A DNA stretch of 64,000 nucleotides from Meira nashicola (lineage: Eukaryota > Basidiomycota > Exobasidiomycetes > Exobasidiales > Brachybasidiaceae). A program made the position numbers and the translations under genes. The stretch lies in the NCBI GenBank assembly GCA_001600355.1, contig BCJU01000002.1, positions 3,596,001-3,660,000 of the forward strand. The letters run 5' to 3'. The notes beneath the pieces are model-generated. The model had not been told where the DNA came from. It saw nothing but the letters and a program-made list of their open reading frames with translations, and ran no database searches. Of the stretch, positions 40,701-48,905 are shown piece by piece. Each line of letters opens with the position of its first letter. Position 1 is the first letter of the stretch.

Positions 40701-41267
40701 TGATTTGGTTTCATTAATTTCGTTCAAGATACGTTGAACGAGAGTGGTTCCTTGAGGCGAAGATGATAGGATGGCATCGACCAATTGTTGCATTTTTGCA
40801 CCTAATTTTCGTGCTTGTACATCTTCATCTTGTTGCAATGTCGCAGCACCATCAATCAGCTCTTTCAGGCATGCAATAGCATCTAAGCGTTCCCGATGAA
40901 AGAGGATGCATGCAATCTCTACCGCACCTCTTCCCCATTTTGCACGAGCTTGCATTCCAGCTTGTAACAGAGAAGCAGCATAACGTTCTGAAATTTGAAG
41001 ATGCTGTGAAAGTGCGATTGATTGTTGTGCAAAATCTGCATTGAGTGAATGAGTAACACCTTCGATCACCACTTTACCCGATTGAATTTCCCTTTTTTCA
41101 GCTTCATTTGGACCTTTTGCACGTGCAATATCTACCAATTCAGCTCTACTACGATCGATAGCAATGTACCATTCATTTGATTGAGAGACATGAGCAGGGT
41201 TGGCTATGGCGTCTGTAAGGATTCGATGAAGCTGCTCAAAATGGCCAGGCACGAAAATGGCTGCCAT
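34779..41267 (-). CDS. NUP192: Nucleoporin Nup192 (Nup205 family)
   Basis: Large inner-ring scaffold of the nuclear pore complex, built as an alpha-helical superhelix that binds Nic96 and Nup53. I start at the ATG at 41267 (MAAIFVPGHFEQLHRILTDAI), giving 2162 residues, because the longer frame begins with TTG. The protein is almost entirely helical with no transmembrane segment. The N-terminus shows the Nup192/205 pattern, including QQSIALSQHLQISERYAASLLQAG and RGAVEIACILFHRERLDAIACLKEL, and the C-terminal part contains DVRFYLNCVEMMLVLLYRHF. Length is within the family range (fungal members about 1700-2200). Single exon. Its 3' end abuts the truncated Argonaute relic, so the deletion that removed the relic's C-terminus stopped just outside this essential gene. 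Confidence 0.93.
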   Translation of the reverse strand: MAAIFVPGHFEQLHRILTDAIANPAHVSQSNEWYIAIDRSRAELVDIARAKGPNEAEKREIQSGKVVIEGVTHSLNADFAQQSIALSQHLQISERYAASLLQAGMQARAKWGRGAVEIACILFHRERLDAIACLKELIDGAATLQQDEDVQARKLGAKMQQLVDAILSSSPQGTTLVQRILNEINETKSRMERVHQSLRGTSNQQQQPSLGDDVQLQMLRMLRKERQDLAHVLFLLSFSKALGSNGILAISAWLANVKETEQNDAIIIYLLIVLLNALEISPEDDDANEFVSSSSNNLGDDRDFIKKMHAELTSKSWGFNELKSVALLQWTLFLAEATKRSPSLGNDLRVHQDTLQKLFMEAVNGNALYSIALRILAFRQRQIDALEGEETDTTEVNATRAGGDAEEEEIDVDFQEHILEQIQALILSLTSVMLPFLRKMQRGEEDAAFAASRSGNAEPPARRYDIEALFDSVSLLCRARPDTGLTFWLGPEGKGTRFLNWAIEVREPGHQRALFDMLASISAGKESAWHAHTLLSSGDSSGTTGAGSLQQTRFVSWSKLFDWVQQFIDSYRSPAAAAHPVTSSTTAVMTSNEAIILRGFFRLLRNVVFYSIAAREALYQNSAYQIIPRLFAMYTCPIDVDVKAGILDSLAAFAHSSGTNAANITAQLWSLLEENLNVTHMHGRSSNKPTLSAALHDLQAIEVSARHYPVTTSLVNLLKSLIHTPERLDQKSVKALVGTSSPLFHGLALNLGQGQRSPGLEPYVDFVVETVFLQAGSREYSDQSERWRVTASCLDFVERCLMSYDLDILINDPSTETITNLILHPGFGVMRRVLTNTKLLHEILSIINPNAGVLGAPSGFEIVNTNQANTLFYASCVRHCLRIIQRVLQTQDIFLHGLLSSISDAGGQLASVDVAARVGLLSSYTPLDALLLQFHQSVVQMALYINCTRDDIALLAIRILSGLAASNAFSKVDKFGGMGYKREMNRLVGLLETSDEADRIRAGCVDRLEGAEDEPASDLGEQVRATLALMQVTETEDEGDEMQKLLPATLDGGEAIRLAILDLLIANTTFGGDAPNIAHLLLGFDLRAVRPEEQVIPDADAFDTPPSALHAILALLRVPTDSTLSIAQRSPAFTEKCLQLITNLCRHPFTSTATMRYLRTKEDFFVSQLESLSLVPVKRTSSEYGATGQLIQPDGGHITTTVDALVSSLQIRGHILSLIALELHTLCGAQMWASANRLVGVLLGRDSVVDAEDDDRSVEVDGERFEQSGIRLLEILSSFEFEWRDDREEQAREPIILQNLDLSQALSQRQNREFEVRATINLLAAAQRELERRGDLSDAQKRLEFVGDSTLILEHVASRNAARVIAIARRSAMQSWRNLLDMTFTRAFGQLDIANRASIILDCLSVLLPRLYGATSESDPALSDLAAGAVLGLLTKLRQHQAKVVAEEQFELVELPVDRLVAVLQALVGAIIEPGTTLEGRGNLYSALINFLQLVKGTPAGNAEAEEGDDASIIDGTSEFDESASFAGFTSSQIGGGFSRKKRASAIETRTKSLLASQAERLIPVIARDALDASDVWRTVAFTLFDRLAALQDGSSSRQNVVLDVLGKKGFLKSFVANIREMDIDLQEVLKIDPSSLNALYVYEAQMAFFNRLAQSKRGAERLVDARIFEILTQVDFLQARPHSNPNYDNFEDGFNDDTFLPAVISRYETLLVPAIQLAVSILFNSSIRANSSGNILATFNGGRTSTANSHTVPRHALSFLQAHRSTLLISLKNLTQDVISLSALSEAQLVISMLVFILPILDDDALSPSKPLAQFHQAILAASATFLYEPHWRSRVVPFTELERQEASEVIVGGAITAYDGESAQFYDAGDSFTTQFDVRARSTVQSLLGALLAYLERASEYAGVDEYGAKRVRPCLTSSLYTHSARGTSMTDDLADLSATTTGPGRYGVTGAGRNPHVASLGTALAGLDENIHRCNEAFSNLEKMQGMLDNSEGVRLEEWDEVLGGCSTTTEDLPVDISDLAPAQRRVIAIRLLKSQKAKQRADVRFYLNCVEMMLVLLYRHFAYYIDLGRNNNSVVSNDKIFLRRSMTPSLQQNQSASETAALIKDGSRITGKVLESLEGLLGFIAEENGVHNAEERKAYIEMTARRLQGVLLENTEDV

Positions 41268-41724
41268 ATTGGGCTCAACGACTGCCCCCAAAGACAACGA
41301 TGACAAATCCTTTGACCCTGTTTCTTTTTGTTGACTTGAGACAAATCAGTCAAGTCGAGATAACCTAGAAATTCGTCTGCTTATGATGTTGACGTTAGCA
41401 GAGAAGAAAGATGAAGTTGGCGCGCTAAGCAGAAGAAGATGTTTTGTGAGCAACACGAGAAAATTCCTAAAGCGTGCACGAAGCATTTACCCTAAAGATA
41501 TATTCTACGCGTGTCACGCATATAGTCTATGAAGATCAGTGTCTTTCGCTTCTTACTGCAAATCATCATCATCAATCATAAAAGAAGGTATGAATTATTC
41601 TGCGAAGACTCAACAAACAAAGCATTCTAAACGTTTGTGTATGTATGGAGAATGCAAGAAGGGATGAAAATTAAAAGGTGAAAAGTCTTACGAAGACGGG
41701 AGAGGAGAACGCGCTGCGCATTCA
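41268..41724. other. Intergenic region between NUP192 and transglycosylase 2
   Basis: Both flanking genes are on the minus strand, so this holds the NUP192 promoter and the 3' flank of transglycosylase 2. It contains ACGCGT at 41507-41512 and GCGCTGCGC at 41711-41719. No gene seen. Confidence 0.5.
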
Positions 41725-42804
41725 TCAGTTGTGACCATGACACTTTGCCAAATTGTTGTAGACCAAGAATTCTTTACTATGGCCATCTTTGCCTTGAATC
41801 CATCCATTGAAGTATTGATTTAAATAATCGACGTTCCTTTGGGCCATACAACCATACTTTGTGTTTGTTGCTTGTCTCATATTCATGCCTTTCTCCCAGC
41901 CATTATAACTTCCTACTGCCAGTAGAACGTTACCATTGCCCTGTTTCAGTTCTCTTCGGAATTGTTGTGCGCCCAAATCGATATTCGTTTGAGGACCCCA
42001 AGCATTTTGCGGTTGAACTCCAAATTCTTTGCAATTAGCAGGTGTCAATTGCATCATTCCGATTTCACCATTTGCACCATGTGTCCATGGATTACAAGAA
42101 CTTTCTTGCATTGCAAAAGACATTAGCATGATATCAGGAATGCCATACTTGTCACCTGCTGCTTTGAAGTATTTATAATACTTTCCGCATTTTTTAAAGG
42201 CAGGCTGCTTTATTGCATCTTTGCCAGAGATATGATGAACTTGGTATAATTGTACAGGAGGCGGGTTCCAACCTGCTCCATTCAAGCCACAATTCAAAAA
42301 GCCAATGCTACCGTTTGGTTTATCTTTTGTTGCTTTTGGATTAGGACATTTGGAACCATGAAAGATATCTTTTAGCAGTCCAGGAACTTCATCTGCTACA
42401 CCTTTTCCTAAATGCAAATCTTTGACCAAATTATGCTTGCCTTCACCTCCATCATCACCTTTATTCTTCACTTGCCTGTGCTTATGATCTCCATCATCTT
42501 GATCATCGCCTTTATTTTTCACTTCCTTGTGCTTATGATCTCCATCTTTATGTTGATCTGGTTTCGGTTTGACTTTTTTATGTTCTCCTCCATTCTTCTT
42601 ACCGCCTTGCTTATGATCCTTACCGTGATCTTGATTGTGCTTATTTGCCTTGTGATGATCTCCACCATGTTTATGATCTTGCTTTCTGCGAATATGCGGT
42701 GAATGAATTGATCTCTCTTCGAATCCTTCAATCAAATGTGTCATGGCTAAGAAAAAGATCACGGCCAATGCGATAAAGCGCGCCATTGAAACAGACGAGT
42801 GCAT
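41725..42804 (-). CDS. Secreted lytic transglycosylase-like protein 2 (SLT/GH23 fold)
   Basis: Paralog of the protein at 30743. The reading frame upstream begins at a GTG, so I use the ATG at 42804 (MHSSVSMARF, 359 residues); an ATG at 42786 (MARFIALAVIFFLAM) also starts a clean signal peptide. After the signal comes a linker of about 130 residues rich in His, Lys, Asp and Gly, with repeats of the type GDHKHKEVKNKGDD. The catalytic domain keeps GWNPPPVQLYQ, SFAMQESSC with candidate Glu at residue 234, NGEIGMMQLTPANC and YNGWEKG. The two paralogs share the end YNNLA-x-C. They face each other around NUP192 and the Argonaute relic, about 10 kb apart. Bacterial cell wall as substrate is an inference from the fold. 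Confidence 0.88.
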   Translation of the reverse strand: MHSSVSMARFIALAVIFFLAMTHLIEGFEERSIHSPHIRRKQDHKHGGDHHKANKHNQDHGKDHKQGGKKNGGEHKKVKPKPDQHKDGDHKHKEVKNKGDDQDDGDHKHRQVKNKGDDGGEGKHNLVKDLHLGKGVADEVPGLLKDIFHGSKCPNPKATKDKPNGSIGFLNCGLNGAGWNPPPVQLYQVHHISGKDAIKQPAFKKCGKYYKYFKAAGDKYGIPDIMLMSFAMQESSCNPWTHGANGEIGMMQLTPANCKEFGVQPQNAWGPQTNIDLGAQQFRRELKQGNGNVLLAVGSYNGWEKGMNMRQATNTKYGCMAQRNVDYLNQYFNGWIQGKDGHSKEFLVYNNLAKCHGHN

Positions 42805-43476
42805 TATTGCTAAACTACAAAGATGATGATGATGAACATAAAAGATGTTTAACAAATATTGATTAAGGGAAATAAATACTGAAAATTTTGAAAAAGATTC
42901 TATTTCCTTCACTTTCTCCTATCTCCTTTAATTGGCGTATCGATTCGGTCCCTAATCATCTTGCCGGTTTTAGGATCCGTTTCTATAATAAATTTGGAAA
43001 ATCGGCTTATGATCAGGGGTACTCAAGTACATCAAACTGCTTATATTAAATATAATACTAAACGTCCAAAAAGTTCGAGAGGAGCGCCTTAAGTCAAGAT
43101 AAATATTAGGAGAAATGCGGGAGGGGTTCAAAGAAGTTCATCACATTCTGCAAGATTGTTGTATGTCTTGGAATATTTTCCATATCTATAACCTTAGGCT
43201 CTATTGACAAAATGATACATAATTGCAATAAGTTTAATGATTGGTCACCCTCAATCTATTAGCCATTTTTATGTAGAATATTTCGCCTCGTATGCACGCG
43301 AATGATAATGCGTATTGTTGTTAACCCGCCTAGTTGTAGAATTGCACAAATCCGCGTGCGTGCGGCTCCTTCGCCTTAAAGCGGGAAAATCCTCCACATC
43401 AACAAGATCGAGGGAATGATAGTACATATCTTCAAGACTATCACTAGAGAATCACAGCAAATACAGACAATCAACA
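42805..43476. other. Intergenic region with gene remnants upstream of transglycosylase 2
   Basis: Holds the promoter of transglycosylase 2 and of the small gene at 43477. The minus strand carries short protein-like stretches that are not part of an intact gene, including the transglycosylase-like end at 43143-43163 (separate entry) and a frame near 42915-43000 reading FSKFIIETDPKTGKMIRDR, whose origin I do not recognise. Confidence 0.5.
43110..43200 (-). pseudogene. Probable 3' remnant of a third transglycosylase gene
   Basis: On the minus strand a broken frame reads GYRYGKYSKTYNNLAECDELL (YNNLAEC at 43163-43143). The two intact paralogs end in KDFQTYNNLAVC and KEFLVYNNLAKC. The seven-residue match sits next to transglycosylase 2 in the same orientation, as expected for a decayed tandem copy. 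An in-frame stop precedes it, and I cannot see the catalytic part, so only the extreme C-terminus is supported. Confidence 0.5.
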
Positions 43477-44112
43477 ATGTTCACAATTCGACAAGGAATG
43501 ATGCGTACTGTCGCTAGCAGACAATCAATCTCCACTGTAGGAGGACAAAGAACTTTTGCTTCTTCAGCCTCGATTTTAAATTCAAAGAAAGGTGGACCTA
43601 CAACACCTATTAACGATCAACGTACAAGTCCAAAAACTAGTACAGGTAATCATCCAGGCTATACAGATGCATCGACGCCAATCACAGATGCACATCCTTC
43701 CAACATTCCACCTGCAAGTGCAAATCAAACACCTGTAACGTAAGTGTATTTTAAAGGATGTAAGTATAAAGCATAAATACTGAAAACATCTCTCTCTAAC
43801 ACCCACCAGACAAGCACGTTTAGCTAGTACAAAACATGATCAAGAACATCCAGGCGTTTTTGAAATGGCAGAAGGAGCAAAAATGTGAGTAAGAAAGTTG
43901 TATTCATATCTTATCATATGCTGACTAATACGTCCTTACTAACCTGTAGCGGCGGTGAAGGAGCAGAGAAACCTGAAGATCGTAATGTCAAAGGATGGGG
44001 ACCCAACAATCTTTCTTCTCAATTCAGTCAACATGAAGGACGTCGTAATCCCGTACTAGATGGAGGTAGCCACGAAGGCGGTCATGATTCAAAAGGCAAT
44101 TCAAAGACGTAG
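43477..44112 (+). CDS. Small mitochondrial-type protein of unknown function, three exons
   Basis: Not recognised. Exons 43477-43739, 43810-43884 and 43950-44112 join into 166 residues. Intron 1 (70 nt) has a GTAAGT donor and CCACCAG acceptor; intron 2 (65 nt) has GTGAGT, a perfect TACTAAC branch and CTGTAG. All junctions keep frame. The N-terminus (MFTIRQGMMRTVASRQSIST and following GQRTFASSASIL) looks like a mitochondrial presequence. The rest is hydrophilic, rich in Thr, Ser, Pro, Asn and Gly, with a more regular end (GGEGAEKPEDRNVKGWGPN and GRRNPVLDGG). It is likely a small matrix or inner-membrane-associated protein conserved in related fungi, but this is a guess. Confidence 0.8.
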
Positions 44113-44224
44113 ATAAAAAGACCAAATGTGTCACACTGATTCATGTAGTATAATTATTGAATACTATAAATAGCATAGCACGTCTATCACTTTTTGCCTG
44201 TGCTAGACAGATAGCATTTTACAC

Positions 44225-44745
44225 TTATTCGTAAACCCAAGTGTCAACTGCACGGGTGTAGTTGATTGTTGGGTTTTGTTCACCGAACCACAAAGCGATT
44301 TCTTTCTTTGCGGATTCGACTGCATCAGAGCCATGGCAGATATTACGGCCAACATCGATGGCAAAGTCACCACGGATTGTACCTGGAGCAGATGCGAGAG
44401 GGTTTGTAGCACCCAACAAAGCACGACCTTGTTTGACGACATCCTTTCCTTCCCAAACCATTGCAACGACGGGACCTGAAGCCATGTACTTTACCAATCC
44501 AGGGAAGAAAGGCTTACCCTTCAAATCAGCATAATGCTTTTCCAAATGTTCTTCGGAAGCATGAACAAGTTTCATAGCAACCAATTTGTATCCACGCTTT
44601 TCGAAGCGACCAATGATTTCACCGGTTAAGCCACGTTGAACGCCATCAGGCTTAATCATGATGTAGGCTGTCAAAAAAAAGAAAAGGTCAATTAGGTGAT
44701 CATTATAACAATTTTGTATCAAGACTCACTTTGTTCGGTAGCCAT
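44225..44745 (-). CDS. NDK1: Nucleoside diphosphate kinase
   Basis: Transfers the gamma phosphate from ATP to other nucleoside diphosphates through a phospho-histidine. Two exons: a 16-nt first exon (44745-44730, encoding MATEQ plus one base) and 44667-44225, with a 62-nt intron (GTGAGT donor, TTTGACAG acceptor). The joined protein is 152 residues, the classic length. It has [14 protein letters not shown] at the N-terminus, the catalytic His in [14 protein letters not shown], and the usual C-terminal WVYE. The short first exon is easily missed. The frame of exon 1 is open for a further 115 codons upstream, which could encode an N-terminally extended form (see findings). Confidence 0.96.
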
Positions 44746-45529
44746 TTTGATAGATTTTGGTGGGGATGATTCAATAGAAGAATACGAGTTGATGGTATCA
44801 AAAAAAGGATTTGACCAAACGATTTTGGGCCAATTGAATCTTCCTAAAGCTCCGGCTTCCTCTGTTGCGCTTTCAGAGAGCGGCGGCGGCGCAGGCCCAT
44901 TTGCTGATGAAAATTCAGAATTCGCATTGACCCCCCAAAGAAAGAACAAAGTGCAAAAAATCCAAACCAAAGTAGCAAAAACACGTGCGCTTTGGCCACT
45001 TTTACCTTTTTGACAGTAGCCTTGCTTTCGCTTAAGAAGTGGTGCTGTAGGGTGGTTAGGTGGCGATACTACCTTTTCTGTGCATGCCATTATACAGACA
45101 GATTTAAGCTATTATTCCCTTCTAGCGGAAAAACGATTTTGCTGATTGCCTTTTTTCAATTTGCTCAAAGTTGTGCAGATGTACAATTGTCTTTGACTCT
45201 AGAAGCTCCAGGGCGACATGTTGTGTCCGGAAGTAAGCTGAGACAGAAGCTGCTGTGTAAAACTGCTTTACACACACACACACACTTTGAAAAGGCACCG
45301 CATCGGTTGCAGGCTTAAGAACGCACGCGTAGGCAAAGGCTTGTTTGTTGTGAGGAGGCAGTGCATTTGCTCATTTTTTCAAAATTCTGAGTGGAGGAAA
45401 ATGCAGTGTTAAAAATTATCTTTCGAGTGGGGAAGCGGAATGAATAATAAGAGATACTCTGATGTTTCTCTAGTTATCGACATCATCATTAACAAACACA
45501 ATATTTAGGCTATGATAGAGTAAGTCAGG
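44746..45529. other. Intergenic region between NDP kinase and arrestin-like gene
   Basis: Divergent promoter region. The first 345 bp are open on the minus strand in phase with NDK exon 1 (start ATG 45090). A short CA repeat lies near 45271-45284 and ACGCGT at 45325-45330. No other gene seen. Confidence 0.5.
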
Positions 45530-48500
45530 ATGAGCTCACAGGGAAAGTTGTCAATCAGACCTTTACCCCATTTGGATTTTGTGTTAGGATGGCCGGGTAT
45601 CGCACCAAATAAAGAAGCCTCAAGGAATGCAGCACATATTGCTGGAAATGTAGAAGTTCGACTAGGCAGTAAAGGAATGAAAGCATCATGGCTTCGAATC
45701 GAATTAAGAAAGATCGAAACAGTTCCAGGTGGTGAAAATTGGGGCGAATTAATCGGATCAGGTCCGATTGACGTTTGGTCAGCACGTTCAGGAACTGGAA
45801 AAGGAGATCGGGAACAAGATGCAGATGGAACATGTTGGGAAGTGTTGAAAACGAATGATTTTCCTTTTCGCATCAACGTTCCTGAAGCTTTACCACCTTC
45901 TGCTCGAATGGACAAAATTTGTGGATTACAGTATGAGGTGGTAACGAGCCTCTGCGTAAAGACAAAAAAGGGTTTTATGCGAAAAGAAGATACTTCTTCC
46001 GTCATGCAATCCGTTCAACCAATCACTCTAGACAAGCATGAAATGCATTCAACCTGGCCAGCATACAATATACCCGATACCCATACAGGTGAACGTGATT
46101 CTATGCGTGCTAAATTACGAAGGGAACGCTATTGTTATGCACCTGGTGATAAGATTCGCGTAAAAGTGATCGTGCAGAGTAATAGAGTAGAACCTGCCAA
46201 ATTAAAGTCTGTTGCAGTTACGATCAAGGAAACTGTAACTTTCCATGGAGTCAAACCTAGTAAAAAATCCATGACAAGTAACAGTAACTCTGCTCAACCA
46301 TCTATGCAGCGGGTTGAAGTAGTGACGCAAAAAGCAAAACAGATCGGTAAAAAGATATACAAAGGAGACAGCAAAGATTACGATATTGAACTTGTCATTC
46401 CCAAAAATCATGCTCTCATGACCATTTCAACTGCCAAGCATATCGAAGTGAGCTATACGATGAGGTTGTACGTGGATATCTCCAAATCTCCCATCGTTAT
46501 TGATCATGTTCCTATGATGATGACTACCTTTCCACGTCAAGCATCTCTCTCACTAATGAAAAAGATTGGATTTGTGGAAGGTTTGAGTGAACGTGATATG
46601 TTGATCGATGACGATTTCGATGATGCATCTACTTCTCAAGGTGTTAGTCGTAGTACTCGACCTATTCCAAGTAGAAGTCTATCTTTCGCTGGAAGCACTT
46701 CAACTGGAGGTGGTTACGATAATGGTTTTTTGCAAAGACGTGATACAGTCATGACAAATGCAACTGGTGGAATGGCTGGCAGAGGTGTACCCGGACAATT
46801 GTACAACTATAGTCCATACGGAGCACCTCCTTTACCTACTTCTTCACCTGCACCATTTTATGCTGGAGACGGTCCACGTCCTGCTTTCGCTGGACCTGAT
46901 GATGGTGGAAATGATGATCAACAATTATCAGAACAAGAAAGGAATGCATTATATCATCATTCTAACGATCCAAGAAATGCAATGGCAATGGGTGTCGATT
47001 ACGGAGCGGTTGCTTCTTTAGAACCTACAAGATCGAGCTTCTTACCTTCTCGTGGACCCACAGATTCACCCGCTCGATTTTCTTTTGCTGGTTTTCCTTC
47101 TTCTGCTACACCTATTTCTCGACCTTCAACTGCGAGTGCAATACCGAATTCTGCTGCAGCTAATGCAGCTGCTGAAGAAGAAAAAGAACGATTGTATCTT
47201 CGTGCTCGATTACAAGCAGAGCGAAACCAAAGAAGAGCTGATGAAGCAAGAGCAGCACTTGCGGCTGGAAATACTCGAGATGGTGATAGTCTTGCTTCGA
47301 ATAATACTTTACCCGCATCTGAAAGTGAAAAGTTACGATTATGGGAAAGAGCAAGACGGGAAGCAGAACTTTACCAAAGAAGCTTTTCGGAAGGTGCCAA
47401 TTTCCCTGCAGAAGAGAGTGCAAACAATAGCCGAATGCATACACCCGCTTTACCTCGTGTAGATGAAGATTCACCTTCTGGAGAAAATCCTCCCGGTGGC
47501 TATCCAAATCCGCACGATAATCGATTACAAAGGCCATTGTCGACTCAAAACGACAATCGAAATAGTGCTATGTTTTGGCTTGATAATCCGACAATGGCTG
47601 CTGCAGGTCCTCCCGCTCCTTCAAAGAATAATCAAGGTGGTCAAACTTATCCATCGTATGCATCTGCAGAAGATGAAAAGAGACGATTATACGAGCAAGC
47701 TAAAGCTGAAACAGATGCACATACGCATGCACAAGATCAATCTTTTATCTCTTCTTCCAGTATGACACCTTCCAGTTCGGCCAATGTAGACGCCGTGCCT
47801 TCTTATAGCGCAAGTGCAAGCGGATCTCACCAAAATGGCTTGAGCGAGAAAGAACAAATGAAACGGTTCTATGCTGCTCAAGATGCTGTCAATCAATATC
47901 AAGCTAGGTTGGATGGAGAAGGAGAAAGCAGTGCAACAGCCAATCAACCCAAATCTGATGTCTCGGGAACATCTGCTTCAAAGCAATTGAGCGAAAAAGA
48001 ACAAATGGCACGTTATCATGCCGCACAAGCTGAAGTTCAACGTCATTTAGCCAATTCTTATGATTCCAATGGCGTCCAGGGGTCATCTGGTTCATCATCC
48101 AAAACACTACAACCTCAGCAAGGAGGTCCGTTGGGTGAGAGAGAACAATTGGCTCGCTATCATGCTGCACAAGAAGAAGTCGAAAAGTTTACAGCTCAAC
48201 AAGCCACCAGTCCTGCTCCATCTAATGTACCTACTGCGAGTGGATCAAATGGCAACACTCAAAGCACAACAGTACTATCGGAAAAAGAACAAATGCGACA
48301 ATATTGGGAAGCAAGAGATCGTGAAGCGCAAAAGAATAATCAAGCGGCAGCAGTAGCAGCAGCACATGGATCTTCTAGCAGTTCACAAAATACTCATATG
48401 ATGGCTTCACCTAGACCAATGTATGCACCAAACTTTCATGGTCTTCCTTTTACTGCACCTTCTGATGTTCGAGCATCTCCTGCTACGACACCACTACCAC

Positions 48501-48838
48501 AAGGACCATTTGTTAATGCGCCGCCAGCCGGATCACCTTCCGATGGAAATGCGAAACCAAGAGTTGTTTCATATACTCCAACAACGCAATTCTCTCAACA
48601 AGTACAACAACAGCAGCATTCACGTTCACAGAGTAATGCCCAGCAAGAATCTTCTCTTAGCATTCCACCTCTCTCTCGGCTTTCACTCAATCATAGAGGA
48701 GGAACACCAAGTCCGCTTGAAGGACCTTGGGCACCAAAAGTTGCATCAAAAGCATGGGAGGATGATGATGAAATTGGAAAAAATGATCAAGATGCACCAC
48801 CACCGTTACCTCCCAAAACTATGCTTTCCCCTTCATAA
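45530..48838 (+). CDS. Arrestin-like protein with internal EKEQM repeats
   Basis: Probable alpha-arrestin-type adaptor. 1102 residues. The first 350 residues form an arrestin-like beta fold (GNVEVRLGSKGMKASWLRIELRK, GLQYEVVTSLCVKTKKG, then RRERYCYAPGDKIRVKV and IEVSYTMRLYVDISKSP). The rest is disordered and Ser/Gln/Pro-rich, and holds about eight spaced copies of an 18-residue helix-like motif, best seen as LSEKEQMARYHAAQAEV. The tail ends DAPPPLPPKTMLSPS, a likely SH3 ligand. I do not see the PPxY motifs that recruit Rsp5-type ubiquitin ligases to most fungal alpha-arrestins. The start ATG (MSSQGKLSIRPLPHLDF) is in a clean context. It may belong to a basidiomycete-specific branch; the cargo is unknown. 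Confidence 0.8.
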   Translation: MSSQGKLSIRPLPHLDFVLGWPGIAPNKEASRNAAHIAGNVEVRLGSKGMKASWLRIELRKIETVPGGENWGELIGSGPIDVWSARSGTGKGDREQDADGTCWEVLKTNDFPFRINVPEALPPSARMDKICGLQYEVVTSLCVKTKKGFMRKEDTSSVMQSVQPITLDKHEMHSTWPAYNIPDTHTGERDSMRAKLRRERYCYAPGDKIRVKVIVQSNRVEPAKLKSVAVTIKETVTFHGVKPSKKSMTSNSNSAQPSMQRVEVVTQKAKQIGKKIYKGDSKDYDIELVIPKNHALMTISTAKHIEVSYTMRLYVDISKSPIVIDHVPMMMTTFPRQASLSLMKKIGFVEGLSERDMLIDDDFDDASTSQGVSRSTRPIPSRSLSFAGSTSTGGGYDNGFLQRRDTVMTNATGGMAGRGVPGQLYNYSPYGAPPLPTSSPAPFYAGDGPRPAFAGPDDGGNDDQQLSEQERNALYHHSNDPRNAMAMGVDYGAVASLEPTRSSFLPSRGPTDSPARFSFAGFPSSATPISRPSTASAIPNSAAANAAAEEEKERLYLRARLQAERNQRRADEARAALAAGNTRDGDSLASNNTLPASESEKLRLWERARREAELYQRSFSEGANFPAEESANNSRMHTPALPRVDEDSPSGENPPGGYPNPHDNRLQRPLSTQNDNRNSAMFWLDNPTMAAAGPPAPSKNNQGGQTYPSYASAEDEKRRLYEQAKAETDAHTHAQDQSFISSSSMTPSSSANVDAVPSYSASASGSHQNGLSEKEQMKRFYAAQDAVNQYQARLDGEGESSATANQPKSDVSGTSASKQLSEKEQMARYHAAQAEVQRHLANSYDSNGVQGSSGSSSKTLQPQQGGPLGEREQLARYHAAQEEVEKFTAQQATSPAPSNVPTASGSNGNTQSTTVLSEKEQMRQYWEARDREAQKNNQAAAVAAAHGSSSSSQNTHMMASPRPMYAPNFHGLPFTAPSDVRASPATTPLPQGPFVNAPPAGSPSDGNAKPRVVSYTPTTQFSQQVQQQQHSRSQSNAQQESSLSIPPLSRLSLNHRGGTPSPLEGPWAPKVASKAWEDDDEIGKNDQDAPPPLPPKTMLSPS
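46927..48335 (+). repeat. Dispersed 18-residue motif repeats in the arrestin-like protein
   Basis: Copies near 46927 (LSEQERNALYH), 47176 (EEKERLYLRARLQAE), 47323 (ESEKLRLWERARREAE), 47671 (EDEKRRLYEQAKAETD), 47839 (LSEKEQMKRFYAAQDAV), 47989 (LSEKEQMARYHAAQAEV), 48133 (LGEREQLARYHAAQEEV) and 48277 (LSEKEQMRQYWEARDRE). Consensus: acidic-Glu-Lys/Arg-x-x-Leu/Met-x-x-aromatic-x-x-Ala. Spacing varies from about 115 to 350 bp, so they are not a simple tandem array. Confidence 0.75.
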
Positions 48839-48905
48839 CATACATACATAAATACCCCAATTCAATGCGAAATAAACATTGCTTTTAGAAAACACGTGAG
48901 TTAGA

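Noticed and set aside
41268..41306. Thirteen-residue upstream extension of NUP192
   Set aside because: Starts with TTG; ATG at 41267 fits the family start.
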